DNA of 64,000 nt from JANOMH01 sp031422295 (GTDB lineage: Bacteria > Pseudomonadota > Alphaproteobacteria > Rhodobacterales > Rhodobacteraceae): positions 1 through 64,000 of the forward strand of contig JANOQM010000089.1 in NCBI GenBank assembly GCA_031422295.1, in the 5' to 3' direction. The notes beneath the pieces are model-generated. The model was not told where the DNA came from, ran no database searches, and saw only the letters and a program-made list of their open reading frames with translations. Made by a program: the position numbers and the translations under genes. Below are positions 17,528-25,884 of the stretch, one piece after another (position 1 is the stretch's first letter; the number at the start of each line of letters is the position of its first letter).

Positions 17528-18439
17528 TTAAAACACAGCGAGCAGCGAGACAAAAACAAGGCCGATACCCCAAGTTTGCCACAGCGATTTGACAGTGGCA
17601 TCAATTTCATCAGGGCCACTGTCGTGCTTGCCCCTTGGGTGAACAAACGGAAACTCCCGCATCTCGCCGCCATAACTGCGCGGGCCGGACAATGCGACAT
17701 TCAGGACGCGGGCCATTGCCGCCTCGGTCCAGCCTGCATTGGGCGACCGGTGACGGCGGGAATCGGCGATAATTGCGGGCCAGACGCCATAGGGGCGGGT
17801 CGTCGCCCAGATCAACAGCGCGGTCAGCCGGGCCGGGATCAGGTTCAGCAAATCGTCAAACCGCGCGGCGGCCCAGCCAAATTCTTCGTGCCGGGCTGTG
17901 CGATGGCCGATCATGCTGTCGGCGGTGTTGGTGATCTTGTAAATCAGCAGACCGGGCAGACCGCCGATCAGGAACCACAGGGCCGGGGCGGTGACCCCGT
18001 CAGACAGGTTTTCGGCCGCACTTTCGATGGCGGCACGGGCAATTGCCGGTTCATTCATACGCGCGGTATCCCGACCTACGATCATCGCCACAGACCGCCG
18101 CCCATCAGCCACGGACAGGCGCAGCGCATCGGCCACGGCCTGCACATGCTGGACCAATGATTTTTGCGCCAGCAGGATGGCGCAAACGATAATTTCCGCA
18201 AACGGGCCGGGCAGCAAGTGCAGAACCCAGCCCAACGCCCCGGCCCCGATGACCAGCCCGCCAAAAGCCAGCGTGCCCCTTAGCCGCCTTTGGCCATCGG
18301 TGTTGAACCGCCGGTCAATCCAGCCCACAGCCCGCCCCATCAGCACTGCCGGATGCGGCCAGCGGCCCCATAGCCAACGGGGTTCGCCCAGCGCCGCGTC
18401 CATCAGCATTGCCAGCACAAGAATCATGGCATGGCTCAT
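17528..18439 (-). CDS. cbiB: Adenosylcobinamide-phosphate synthase CbiB/CobD
   Basis: Membrane enzyme that attaches the aminopropanol (phosphate) arm to adenosylcobyric acid. 303 aa; the family opening LDAALGEPxxxWGRWPHPAVLMGR is seen as MDAALGEPRWLWGRWPHPA, with GRDTARMNEPAIARAAIES and TNTADSMIGHRTARHEEFG downstream. Several hydrophobic helices. The start overlaps the cobC stop by 4 bp, so it is coupled to the threonine-phosphate decarboxylase gene, which makes the substrate for this step. Confidence 0.94.
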   Translation of the reverse strand: MSHAMILVLAMLMDAALGEPRWLWGRWPHPAVLMGRAVGWIDRRFNTDGQRRLRGTLAFGGLVIGAGALGWVLHLLPGPFAEIIVCAILLAQKSLVQHVQAVADALRLSVADGRRSVAMIVGRDTARMNEPAIARAAIESAAENLSDGVTAPALWFLIGGLPGLLIYKITNTADSMIGHRTARHEEFGWAAARFDDLLNLIPARLTALLIWATTRPYGVWPAIIADSRRHRSPNAGWTEAAMARVLNVALSGPRSYGGEMREFPFVHPRGKHDSGPDEIDATVKSLWQTWGIGLVFVSLLAVF

Positions 18440-19371
18440 ATCGCGCTACCCAACTGATCCCAGCGGTCCGGCTGCGGCAGCCCAAGGCGCAGCCACGTTT
18501 GCGAATACGGAAACACCCGCGACCAGACATATTTGCGCGCCAGCCGGGTCTGCCAGTCAGCGGCGCTGTTCACCTGATACAGCCGGAACAATGTCGTTCC
18601 ACCAACCAGCACATCCCCACTTCTGGTCATCATCTGGTCCAGCCGGGCGGTATCGGCAGCCAACCGGGCACGGGTTTCAGTCGCCCAGTCCTGATCCTGC
18701 AACGCCTGCGCGCCAATCTGCAAGGCCGGGCCAGACACCGGCCATGGCCCCAGCGCCTCGGTGAGTTTGGCAACAATCGGGGGATCACCAATGGCAAAGC
18801 CCAGCCGCAACCCCGCCAGACCCCAAAACTTGCCAAAGCTTTTCAGGATCACCGTACCGGGACGGGTGGCAAGTGCCATCAGGGATTGGTCGGGGATCAC
18901 ATCACAAAAGCTTTCGTCGATGATCGTGATTGGCCCGGTCAAGTCAGCGGCCTGCCAGACCCGCCCGGTGGGATTATTGGGGTGAACCACAACCTGCACC
19001 TGCGGCAACTGGTCAGATACGGTCCAGCCTTGGGCCACAAACGCCGCTGCATGTTCGTTGTAAGTTGGGGGCGGGATCGAAACCTTTCCTGCGGCAAAGC
19101 AGTGCGGCAACCGGGCAATCAGGGCGGACGCCCCGGGGGCGGCCAGAACAGCAGCCTGTGCCGGAACCGACCAGAACTGCCGGGCAGCAGCCTCTAATGC
19201 CGTAGCAGCGGCACGGTCTGGCAGGGCCGTCCAGGCATTGGCCCCGATCTGACCCAGCGGATAGGGAACCGGATTAATCCCGGTGGACAGGTCCAGCCAA
19301 TCGGCTCGCTCACCGCCAAACTGCAACATTGCGGCGTCAATCCCACCGCCATGATCGCGGACAGTAATCAT
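18436..19371 (-). CDS. cobC: Threonine-phosphate decarboxylase CobC
   Basis: PLP-dependent class I/II aminotransferase-fold enzyme that makes (R)-1-amino-2-propanol phosphate for the cobalamin lower loop. 311 aa. LDLSTGINPVPYP is near the N-terminus, followed by the substrate/PLP region VHPNNPTGRVW, IIDESFCD, and the PLP lysine in ILKSFGKFWGLAGLRLGF. Flanked by 4-bp overlaps with the DUF1636 gene and cbiB. Confidence 0.93.
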   Translation of the reverse strand: MITVRDHGGGIDAAMLQFGGERADWLDLSTGINPVPYPLGQIGANAWTALPDRAAATALEAAARQFWSVPAQAAVLAAPGASALIARLPHCFAAGKVSIPPPTYNEHAAAFVAQGWTVSDQLPQVQVVVHPNNPTGRVWQAADLTGPITIIDESFCDVIPDQSLMALATRPGTVILKSFGKFWGLAGLRLGFAIGDPPIVAKLTEALGPWPVSGPALQIGAQALQDQDWATETRARLAADTARLDQMMTRSGDVLVGGTTLFRLYQVNSAADWQTRLARKYVWSRVFPYSQTWLRLGLPQPDRWDQLGSAI

Positions 19372-19748
19372 TCTGACCCAGGCACATCAGGCAGCGGCAC
19401 ATGGCGGCTGACGAAATGGCCCTTGACGCCCGCTGGCCATTCGCGGAACGGCACCTGCCCGGTCGGACTGGCGGCATGCATTGCGGCATAGGCAACGATC
19501 GCTCCCGCATCATCGGTGGTGGCCTCGAACTTGCCCAGCGAATAACCGATCTTGCCCGCGCCCTGCACGATAATATTGCAGGCCCGTTCGCAGCCCATGG
19601 TGCAGGAAACCCGGCGGGTCGAAACAGGCTGCCCGGCGGCTGCAACCTCGATCAATTCTGCCAGCACCTCGCCATCCGTCCGCTCCATGCCGGTCAATTC
19701 CCAGCCATCGCGTTTGCAGGTGTCGCAGATCGTGATCCAAGTCGTCAT
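19368..19748 (-). CDS. DUF1636 family cysteine-containing protein
   Basis: 126 aa. The ITICDTCKRDG motif near the N-terminus and VSCTMGCERACNI in the middle form a thioredoxin-like [2Fe-2S] ferredoxin-type cysteine pattern. DUF1636 genes are often found in cobalamin gene neighbourhoods; no reaction has been assigned. Overlap by 4 bp with cobC supports a role in cobalamin or cobalt metabolism (inference). A metal-binding or electron-transfer role is plausible from the cysteines. Confidence 0.85.
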   Translation of the reverse strand: MTTWITICDTCKRDGWELTGMERTDGEVLAELIEVAAAGQPVSTRRVSCTMGCERACNIIVQGAGKIGYSLGKFEATTDDAGAIVAYAAMHAASPTGQVPFREWPAGVKGHFVSRHVPLPDVPGSE

Positions 19749-19955
19749 CCGTCAAAGTCCCGTGGTTACGCCGCTCTTACAAGCGGATTTAAGCCGGTTT
19801 CACAAGATGTCTGGGGATAACCCGTCAAAGTTGACGCCTTGCGCAAACGATTTACCTTTTGTTAAGAAATTCAGAGCCAGCCTGTGTGCAAGGTAATGCG
19901 CGACAGGGTTGAGGAATCATAGATTTTCCCGATGGCTCGCGTGTGTGGAGGCCTT

Positions 19956-20318
19956 ATGGACGTTTTGATAGTCGAAAGTGCGACTGCCCTTGCACAGCTT
20001 TGGCAACGGCATCTGGTGCGGCAAGGGGCGCAAGTTACCCTTGCCGTGACAGGTGACGAAGCGGTGTCGCTGATCGACGAGATTGCCTTTGACGTGATCA
20101 TCCTTGATCTTGTTCTGGACCATGGGTCTGCGCTGGCCGTGGCCGATTATGCCCAGTTCCGCCTGCCGGATAGCAGCGTGATCTTTGTCACTGACACCAC
20201 GTTTTTTTCGGACGGATCAATCTTTTCGATCAATGCCAACGCGCGGGCGCTGGTGCAGACATCAACCCCGCCCGAAGATCTGGCCGCCATGGTGGCACAT
20301 TACGGGCGGGCCGCCTAA
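19956..20318 (+). CDS. Stand-alone response-regulator receiver protein
   Basis: 120 aa, a single receiver (CheY-like) domain without output domain. The probable phosphoacceptor lies in FDVIILDLVLDHGSAL (about residue 50), and FVTDTTFF supplies the conserved Thr region. Start at 19956 (MDVLIVESATAL) because GGAGG stands five bases upstream. Its stop overlaps the end of the broken gene on the other strand. No kinase gene nearby, so its partner is unknown. Confidence 0.8.
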   Translation: MDVLIVESATALAQLWQRHLVRQGAQVTLAVTGDEAVSLIDEIAFDVIILDLVLDHGSALAVADYAQFRLPDSSVIFVTDTTFFSDGSIFSINANARALVQTSTPPEDLAAMVAHYGRAA

Positions 20319-20872
20319 GACGCAGGGCAGCGGGTATAAATCTGAATCATCCCGCCCGCAGGCAACATCACCAGCACGTCTGGGCCGGGCGTGTAGACAG
20401 CAATAGGCAGTTCTTTGGTGGCGATCATGGGTTCCACAAAAGGATCGTCGGCATCCTTGCCGAATATCGCGGCAAAGTCGGCCACTTCGAATGTGGTATC
20501 AAACCAGTTGCCCCCGATATAGCTGTGCTGGACCGTGAACTAATTGCCATCCGGCTGCTCGGTCACGGAAAAGCTGTTCGGCGCAGTGACCTGGATGCTG
20601 ATGTTGGCGGGTCCGTTCTGGCACAAATCTGCCATATACGCCGTGTCGACAAATTCTGTATTCCCGGAAATGGTCAGCGCATTCGTCCAGCGCCCCGTCA
20701 GGGTTGGCAACACCTGCGCAAAGACGCCTTCGGGCTGAATAAAGTACCGGCCGTTTTGCCCCCTGACCGTAAAGGCATGAAAGGCCGAGACATATTGACT
20801 GGTCAGGTCCTGCGCGATGGCGGCAGGGGAAAACAAGACTGGCCCGATAAGGCCCGCAACAATCGCTTTCAT
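20315..20872 (-). pseudogene. Secreted-protein gene interrupted by an in-frame amber codon
   Basis: From the ATG at 20872 the frame encodes a Sec signal peptide (MKAIVAGLIGPVLFSPAAIAQ) and about 90 more residues to a TAG at 20540-20542. The same frame then continues without a stop for about 74 codons (FTVQHSYIGGNWFDTTFEVA ... IQIYTRCPAS) to a TAG at 20315. The continuation looks like normal coding sequence of this genome, so a 185-codon gene probably lost function by one nonsense change such as CAG to TAG. Amber read-through or sequence error are alternatives. No family recognised. Convergent with the receiver gene. Confidence 0.7.
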
Positions 20873-20903
20873 GAATAATCCTGGTCGACGGGAACAATTC
20901 ATT

Positions 20904-21926
20904 TCAAGCCACATATTCCGATCTTGGGGCCATGCCAGGCAAGGAAAATCGTGTCTGCCGGTCGTGTGTCGCCCATAAATCCAGCCTTGGCCCAATCGGA
21001 ATAATCCGGTGCGGGTTGATCGTTTCGTGACTGTAATGATAGTGCCGGGTGATGTGGTCCAGATGAACTGTCCCGGCGACACCTGGCCATTGATACAGGT
21101 CGCGCGTATAGGCCCAGAGGTTCGGATAATCCAAAATCCGCGCGCGGTTACATTTGAAATGGCCATGATAGACCGGATCAAAACGGATCAGGGTGGTGAA
21201 CAGCCGCCAGTCCGCCTCGGTTGGGATATCGCCCATCAGATACCGGCCTTGGGCTAATCGCACCTCCAGCCAATCCAGCGTCGCAAACAACGGAGCTATG
21301 GCCGCATCATAGGCAGCCTGAGTGGTGGCAAAACCGCATTTATAGACCCCGTTATTCACCGTGTCATAAACCCGGGCGTTGACCGGTTCAATCGCGGCGC
21401 GCCGGGCCAGCGGCCAGTAATCATCAGTATTTCCGGTGATCGCGTCAAACGCACTGTTCAGCATGCGGATAATCTCGGACGATTCGTTCGACAGTATGGT
21501 GCCGGTAGCCTTGTCCCACAGAACCGGCACCGTTACCCGGCCCGACATGGCCGGTTCGGCACGCAGATAGATATCGCGCAGAAATGGCAGGTCAAACAGG
21601 CCGTCACCCGTGGCCCCGGCAAAATCGGTGGCAAAGGTCCAGCCATCGGCCAACATGTCGGGATGCACCACAGACACCGTGATATGGTCCTCTAACCCCT
21701 TGATCGCGCGAACGATCATGGTCCGGTGGGCCCAGGGGCAGGCATGGCTGATATACAGATGATAGCGCCCGCTTTCGGCCCTGAAACCCCCAGTGCCAGT
21801 GGGGCCGGGGGCACCATCCGGGGTGATCCAGTTGCGAAACCGGGTCACCGGCCGCACAAAGGCTCCGCCGGTTTTTGACGTATCATACGCCACGTCTTGC
21901 CAGACCCCGTCCACCAATTGACCCAT
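20904..21926 (-). CDS. Glutathionyl-hydroquinone reductase (Xi-class GST, YqjG/PcpF type)
   Basis: Reduces glutathionyl-hydroquinones using glutathione, in the cytoplasm. 340 aa, the usual Xi-class size. The active-site cysteine lies in the diagnostic HACPWAHRTMIV; TVPVLWDKATGTILSNESSEI forms the glutathione-binding fold, and the C-terminal part has NGVYKCGFATTQAAYD. The start at 21926 (MGQLVDGVW) is spaced properly from AAGGAG; the ATG two codons earlier is too close to it. Not linked to neighbouring pathways. Confidence 0.92.
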   Translation of the reverse strand: MGQLVDGVWQDVAYDTSKTGGAFVRPVTRFRNWITPDGAPGPTGTGGFRAESGRYHLYISHACPWAHRTMIVRAIKGLEDHITVSVVHPDMLADGWTFATDFAGATGDGLFDLPFLRDIYLRAEPAMSGRVTVPVLWDKATGTILSNESSEIIRMLNSAFDAITGNTDDYWPLARRAAIEPVNARVYDTVNNGVYKCGFATTQAAYDAAIAPLFATLDWLEVRLAQGRYLMGDIPTEADWRLFTTLIRFDPVYHGHFKCNRARILDYPNLWAYTRDLYQWPGVAGTVHLDHITRHYHYSHETINPHRIIPIGPRLDLWATHDRQTRFSLPGMAPRSEYVA

Positions 21927-22091
21927 TTGCATAGCTCCTTCGTAGGGTTCAGCTTACCATCACTGCGGCCCACCCTAAACGTCCGCCCGCGCACAGACCC
22001 TGCGCAAATGGTCGGTTTCAGACCCGCAGCAGCCGGATATCGGTTTGCCACGTCGCCCCGACCCGCCTATACCCCTATCCGACGAAGCCCG

Positions 22092-22171
22092 ATGGGCCAG
22101 AGCGGTTGGTGGTGCGGCGGTTGACCCCATGTGGGGACCAAGGCCCATATCGTCACTCCCGTGCGAACGGG
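22092..22171 (+). ncRNA. Structured 5' leader of the cobalamin operon, candidate cis-regulatory RNA
   Basis: Nested pairings can be drawn: ATGGGCC (22092-22098) with GGCCCAT (22142-22148); TTGGT (22106-22110) with ACCAA (22137-22141); CCCC (22125-22128) with GGGG (22133-22136). A separate hairpin, CCCGT/ACGGG (22158-22171), has a GCGA (GNRA-type) loop. This precedes the small DUF6732-like gene and cbiX. No conserved cobalamin-riboswitch core was found. It may be a regulatory leader of unknown class; the pairing is read by eye without an energy calculation. Confidence 0.4.
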
Positions 22172-22201
22172 CCTCTGGTTCCTGGGCAAACGGAGGTCTG
22201 A

Positions 22202-22423
22202 ATGCGCACTATCCTTATCCTTTGTCTGATTTTAGCGGCGAATGCTGCGTCCGCCCATGTCGGCCATCTGGGCGAATTTGCAGGTCATGACCACTGGGTC
22301 GCCGCGGGGGCACTTGGGCTGGCTGGGCTGGTGGCGATTTACGGCGCGATCAAGGGCAAGCAAGCGCCCGCCAAAGCCGAAGAGCCTGAGGCAAAAGACC
22401 CGGATGAAGAGGTTTCGGCATGA
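22202..22423 (+). CDS. Small exported/membrane protein (DUF6732-like) leading the cob operon
   Basis: 73 aa. A hydrophobic N-terminus (MRTILILCLILAANAASA) is followed by HVGHLGEFAGHDHWVAAGA, then one membrane helix and an acidic tail. It resembles the DUF6732 family found beside cobalamin genes in Rhodobacterales, recognised from memory. The histidines may bind a metal such as cobalt (inference). GGAGG stands 7 bases before the ATG, and its stop overlaps the cbiX start. Confidence 0.72.
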   Translation: MRTILILCLILAANAASAHVGHLGEFAGHDHWVAAGALGLAGLVAIYGAIKGKQAPAKAEEPEAKDPDEEVSA

Positions 22424-23568
22424 CGACGCCCCTCAAAACCGGCGTAATGATCTGCGGTCATGGCTCGCGCAGCCAATCGGCGGTCGATGAGTTTGCCGTT
22501 CTGGCCGAAAAGCTGCCCGGTTTCCTGCCCCCCGACTGGCTGGTCGATTACGGCTATCTGGAATTTGCCAATCCGGTGATCCGTGATGGGCTGGACCGGC
22601 TGCGCCTTGCCGGATGTGACCGCATCCTCGCCGTCCCCGGCATGCTGTTCGCTGCAATGCACGCGAAAAACGACATCCCCACCGTGCTGAACACCTATGC
22701 CGCCCAACACGGGGTCGAGGTCCGATATGGCCGCGAACTGGGCGTCGACCCCAAGATGATCGCCGCCGCAGCCGCCCGGATTCAAACCGCCGTGGACAGC
22801 GCCAATGCGACGCACGGCCCTGTCCCCCTGCACGATACCTGCCTTGTCGTCATCGGGCGCGGCGCGTCCGACCCTGACGCCAACGGTAATGTGTCCAAAG
22901 TGGCGCGGATGATTCAGGAGGGGATGGGATTTGGCTGGTGCGAGGTCGGCTATTCCGGCGTCACCTTCCCGCTGGTCGAACCCTGCCTGCAACACGTGGC
23001 CCGTCTGCCCTATAAACGCGTCATCGTATTCCCGTATTTCCTGTTCTCGGGCATCCTGATCGACCGGATCTATGGGTTTACCGATCAGGTCGCCGCCGAA
23101 CACCCCGGCATCCAATTCATCAAAGCCCCCTATCTGGGCGATCACCCCAAGGTATTGGAAACATTCGCCGAACGGATCACCGAACAGGTCGGCGAAATCC
23201 CGCCGCCCAATTGCGCGATGTGCAAATACCGGGTGCAGGTCTTGGGGTTCGAGGCCGAAGTGGGCGCCGTGCAGGAATCGCATCACCACCATGTCGAAGG
23301 GCAAGGGGCATCCGCCCCAGGATCGAACGTCGCCGACTGCGCGCTGTGCGACACATTCTGCACTGGGTTATGTCGGCTTCAGGCACAGGGTCAACCGATG
23401 GGCCATGTCGCGCACATGGACCACAGTCATGGCGCGTGGCATGATCATGGCGACGGCAACGCCCATTTCCATCCAGCAGACCACGGCCCAGACACCCACG
23501 TCCACTCCGCCTACCCCCATGCGGCCCACCCGCTTGGCCCACTTTCTGCCTTGAAAACCAAGAAATAA
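22420..23568 (+). CDS. cbiX: Sirohydrochlorin cobaltochelatase CbiX with histidine-rich tail
   Basis: Inserts Co2+ into sirohydrochlorin early in cobalamin synthesis. 382 aa: two CbiX halves (GVMICGHGSRSQSAVDEF at the N-terminus; TCLVVIGRGASDPDANGNV about residue 140). A C-terminal tail follows with NCAMCKYR and CALCDTFCTGLC cysteines, which may hold an Fe-S cluster as reported for long CbiX proteins, and a His/Asp-rich run (HMDHSHGAWHDHGDGNAHFH) that could store or deliver cobalt. Coupled to the preceding small gene by ATGA. Confidence 0.93.
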   Translation: MTTPLKTGVMICGHGSRSQSAVDEFAVLAEKLPGFLPPDWLVDYGYLEFANPVIRDGLDRLRLAGCDRILAVPGMLFAAMHAKNDIPTVLNTYAAQHGVEVRYGRELGVDPKMIAAAAARIQTAVDSANATHGPVPLHDTCLVVIGRGASDPDANGNVSKVARMIQEGMGFGWCEVGYSGVTFPLVEPCLQHVARLPYKRVIVFPYFLFSGILIDRIYGFTDQVAAEHPGIQFIKAPYLGDHPKVLETFAERITEQVGEIPPPNCAMCKYRVQVLGFEAEVGAVQESHHHHVEGQGASAPGSNVADCALCDTFCTGLCRLQAQGQPMGHVAHMDHSHGAWHDHGDGNAHFHPADHGPDTHVHSAYPHAAHPLGPLSALKTKK

Positions 23569-23594
23569 CGTCGATTTTCGGAGTTGCCCAAATA

Positions 23595-23607
23595 CCTCCG
23601 CCGGAGG
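23595..23607. repeat. Palindromic intergenic element, REP-like
   Basis: CCTCCGCCGGAGG is a near-perfect palindrome, flanked on the minus strand by GTATTTGGGCAACTCC. GC-rich palindromes followed by TATTTGG are common in intergenic regions of Rhodobacterales (from memory). It separates cbiX from cobH and could act as a stabilising hairpin. Confidence 0.45.
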
Positions 23608-23641
23608 CTCCGCACTCTTCATAATCCCAAAGGCCCCGCCC

Positions 23642-24274
23642 TTGCGCCCCTATGAAAAAGACCCCGCTGCGATCTATGCACAAAGCTTCGCCACGGTGCG
23701 GACCGAGGCTAAACTTGACCGTTTTGCGCCGGACATGCAGCCGTTGATCACCCGGCTGATCCACGCCTGCGGCATGGTCGAAATCGCAGACCGGCTGGCA
23801 TTCAGCCCTGATGCCAGCGCTGCAGGCGCTGCGGCCCTGTCGCGCGGTGCCCCAATCCTGTGCGATTGCGAAATGGTCGCCGCCGGGATTATCCGGCGCA
23901 ACCTGCCCGGCGCAAACCCAGTGATTGTCACACTGAATGACCCCGCCGTCCCGGAGTTGGCAAAAGACATCGGCAACACCCGCTCTGCCGCCGCCGTCGA
24001 ACTGTGGGCCGACAATATTGCCGGGGCCGTCGTCGCCATCGGCAATGCGCCGACCGCGCTGTTCCATCTGCTGGAATTGCTCGATGCAGGCTGGCCCAAA
24101 CCCGCCCTGATCATCGGCCTGCCCGTGGGTTTCGTCGGTGCTGCGGAATCCAAGGCCGAACTCGCCGCCAACCCGCGCGGCGTGCCGTTCCTTACATTGC
24201 GGGGGCGCAAAGGTGGCTCTGCGATGGCCTCTGCCGCTGTCAACGCGCTGGCCGCAGGACTGAACCATGACTAA
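23642..24274 (+). CDS. cobH: Precorrin-8X methylmutase CobH
   Basis: Moves the methyl group from C11 to C12 to form hydrogenobyrinic acid (or the cobalt form, as CbiC). 210 aa, normal length. The start is TTG at 23642, giving (M)RPYEKDPAAIYAQSFATV, matching the family N-terminus; the nearby ATG is out of frame. Conserved GNAPTALFHLLELL and GLPVGFVGAAESK are present. Its end overlaps the CPCC protein gene by 8 bp. Confidence 0.94.
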   Translation: MRPYEKDPAAIYAQSFATVRTEAKLDRFAPDMQPLITRLIHACGMVEIADRLAFSPDASAAGAAALSRGAPILCDCEMVAAGIIRRNLPGANPVIVTLNDPAVPELAKDIGNTRSAAAVELWADNIAGAVVAIGNAPTALFHLLELLDAGWPKPALIIGLPVGFVGAAESKAELAANPRGVPFLTLRGRKGGSAMASAAVNALAAGLNHD

Positions 24275-24689
24275 CCCCAAAGACATCACATCAATGTTCC
24301 GCAAAACCATTGCGTCGCTGGATGCCCGCGACCACTCCAACGCCCCGCGCTGGCAAGGCTGGTTCCTGTGCCCCTGTTGCACATACCCGACCCTGACCGT
24401 GCGCGAAGCCTATGAGGTGTGCCCGCTGTGCCGCTGGGAAGATGATGGACAAGACGATGCTGATGCCGATGATCTGGCCGAGGACAGCCCGAATGGCCGC
24501 AGCCTGACCCAAGCGCGGGCTAATTTCACCGCCCATCTGGATCAGTTTGACCCCGATAATCGCCCGAAAACATTGCTTAATCCCAACCCGACCCGCCTGC
24601 ACCTACTGGCCTATGTCGCCCGGGTTCAGGCCGGCGAAAAGCTGGGGATCGACCCATTTCATACCCTGCTGGCCGCCGCCGATGACTAA
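24267..24689 (+). CDS. CPCC-domain cysteine-rich protein within the cob operon
   Basis: 140 aa. GWFLCPCCTYPTL and CPLCRWEDDGQDDADAD match the cysteine-rich CPCC family (PF14206-like), probably a structural zinc site. No catalytic function is known. It overlaps cobH by 8 bp upstream and cobL by 8 bp downstream, so it is co-translated with corrin-ring genes, an unusual location. It may be a passenger or a metal-related accessory. Confidence 0.8.
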   Translation: MTNPKDITSMFRKTIASLDARDHSNAPRWQGWFLCPCCTYPTLTVREAYEVCPLCRWEDDGQDDADADDLAEDSPNGRSLTQARANFTAHLDQFDPDNRPKTLLNPNPTRLHLLAYVARVQAGEKLGIDPFHTLLAAADD

Positions 24690-25884
24690 ACCCTGGCTGC
24701 ACATCGTCGGTATCGGCGAGGATGGAATTGCTGGTCTATCGCCTGCCACCCGCACCATCGTCGAAACTGCCGAGGTGATCCTGGGCGGCGAACGGCATCA
24801 TTTGTTAGCCGACGCGATCACCGCCGAACGGCTGGCCTGGCCTAGCCCGTTCAATGCGATGATCGACACGATCAAATCCCTCAAAGGCCGCCGCGCCGTG
24901 GTTTTGGTCACCGGCGACCCCTTATGGTTCTCGGTCGGGGCACGGATCGGGCAGGCCATTCCGACAAATGAAATCATCTACCACCCACAGCTCAGTGCCT
25001 TTCAGCTCGCCGCCGCGCGGATGGGCTGGTCGCTGGCCGATGTGGAAACCCTCACCGTGCATGGCCGCCCCGTGGAACAGATGATCGCCTTCATCCAGCC
25101 CGAAACCCGGCTGCTGATCCTGACCACCGGGGCGGATACGCCATCGCAGATTGCCCGGTTCCTGACCGAACGGGGGTTCGGCCAAAGTCAGTTGACCGTG
25201 TTGGCCGCCATGGGTGGCAAGGATGAGGCGCGGTTTGATGGGCTCGCCGCCAATTGGGTGCATAATGTACCGCCGTTCAACACGCTGGCCGTCGATTGCG
25301 TCGCCTCGCCCGATGCGGCCCTGCTGCCCCGCGTCCCCGGCCTGCCCGACGATTTTTTCCAGTCAGACGGCACGATGACCAAACAAGAGGTTCGCGCTGT
25401 CACCGTGGCCAAGCTGATGCCGATGCGCGGGGCGCTGCTGTGGGATATCGGCACCGGCTGCGGGTCAGTCGCGATTGAATGGATGCGCTCTGCTCGCTAT
25501 GCCCGCGCGATCGGGATCGAACCGCGTGCTGACCGACGGGCGATGGCGGCGGCGAATGCCTTGGCGCTGGGCACCCCGAAACTGGAGATCATCGACGGTT
25601 CCGCGCCCGAGGTGTTGGCCGGACTGCCCGCCCCGGATGCCATTTTCATCGGTGGCGGGCTGACCCCTGACGTTTTTGCCGCCGCGTGGGCCGCCCTGCG
25701 CCCGTTGGGTCGACTTGTCGCCAATGCGGTCACACTGGAATCCGAGGTCGAACTGATCGCCCTGCACAAATTCCACGGCGGCCAACTGGTCAAAATCGCC
25801 GTCAACCGGGCCGAGCCTGTGGGCCGCCTGACCGGCTGGCGCCCGCTGATGCCGGTAACGCAGTGGAGCCTGATCAAGCGATGA
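24682..25884 (+). CDS. cobL: Precorrin-6Y C5,15-methyltransferase (decarboxylating) CobL/CbiET
   Basis: Bifunctional enzyme: methylates C5 and C15 and decarboxylates the acetate side chain. 400 aa from ATG 24682 (MTKPWLHIVGIGEDGIAGL). The N-terminal CbiE tetrapyrrole methylase has LVTGDPLWFSVGA; the C-terminal CbiT-like part has the SAM motif LLWDIGTGCGSVAIEWMR. Overlaps the CPCC gene and is joined to cobI by ATGA. Confidence 0.94.
   Translation: MTKPWLHIVGIGEDGIAGLSPATRTIVETAEVILGGERHHLLADAITAERLAWPSPFNAMIDTIKSLKGRRAVVLVTGDPLWFSVGARIGQAIPTNEIIYHPQLSAFQLAAARMGWSLADVETLTVHGRPVEQMIAFIQPETRLLILTTGADTPSQIARFLTERGFGQSQLTVLAAMGGKDEARFDGLAANWVHNVPPFNTLAVDCVASPDAALLPRVPGLPDDFFQSDGTMTKQEVRAVTVAKLMPMRGALLWDIGTGCGSVAIEWMRSARYARAIGIEPRADRRAMAAANALALGTPKLEIIDGSAPEVLAGLPAPDAIFIGGGLTPDVFAAAWAALRPLGRLVANAVTLESEVELIALHKFHGGQLVKIAVNRAEPVGRLTGWRPLMPVTQWSLIKR

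Noticed and set aside
21927..22201. Possible cobalamin riboswitch before the cob operon
   Set aside because: No match by eye to the conserved core (CCCCCGCAAC-type box, B12 box before the start). Reported only as a structured leader of unknown class.
22339..23304. Long minus-strand frame opposite cbiX
   Set aside because: Shadow of cbiX; no domain, no ribosome-binding site.
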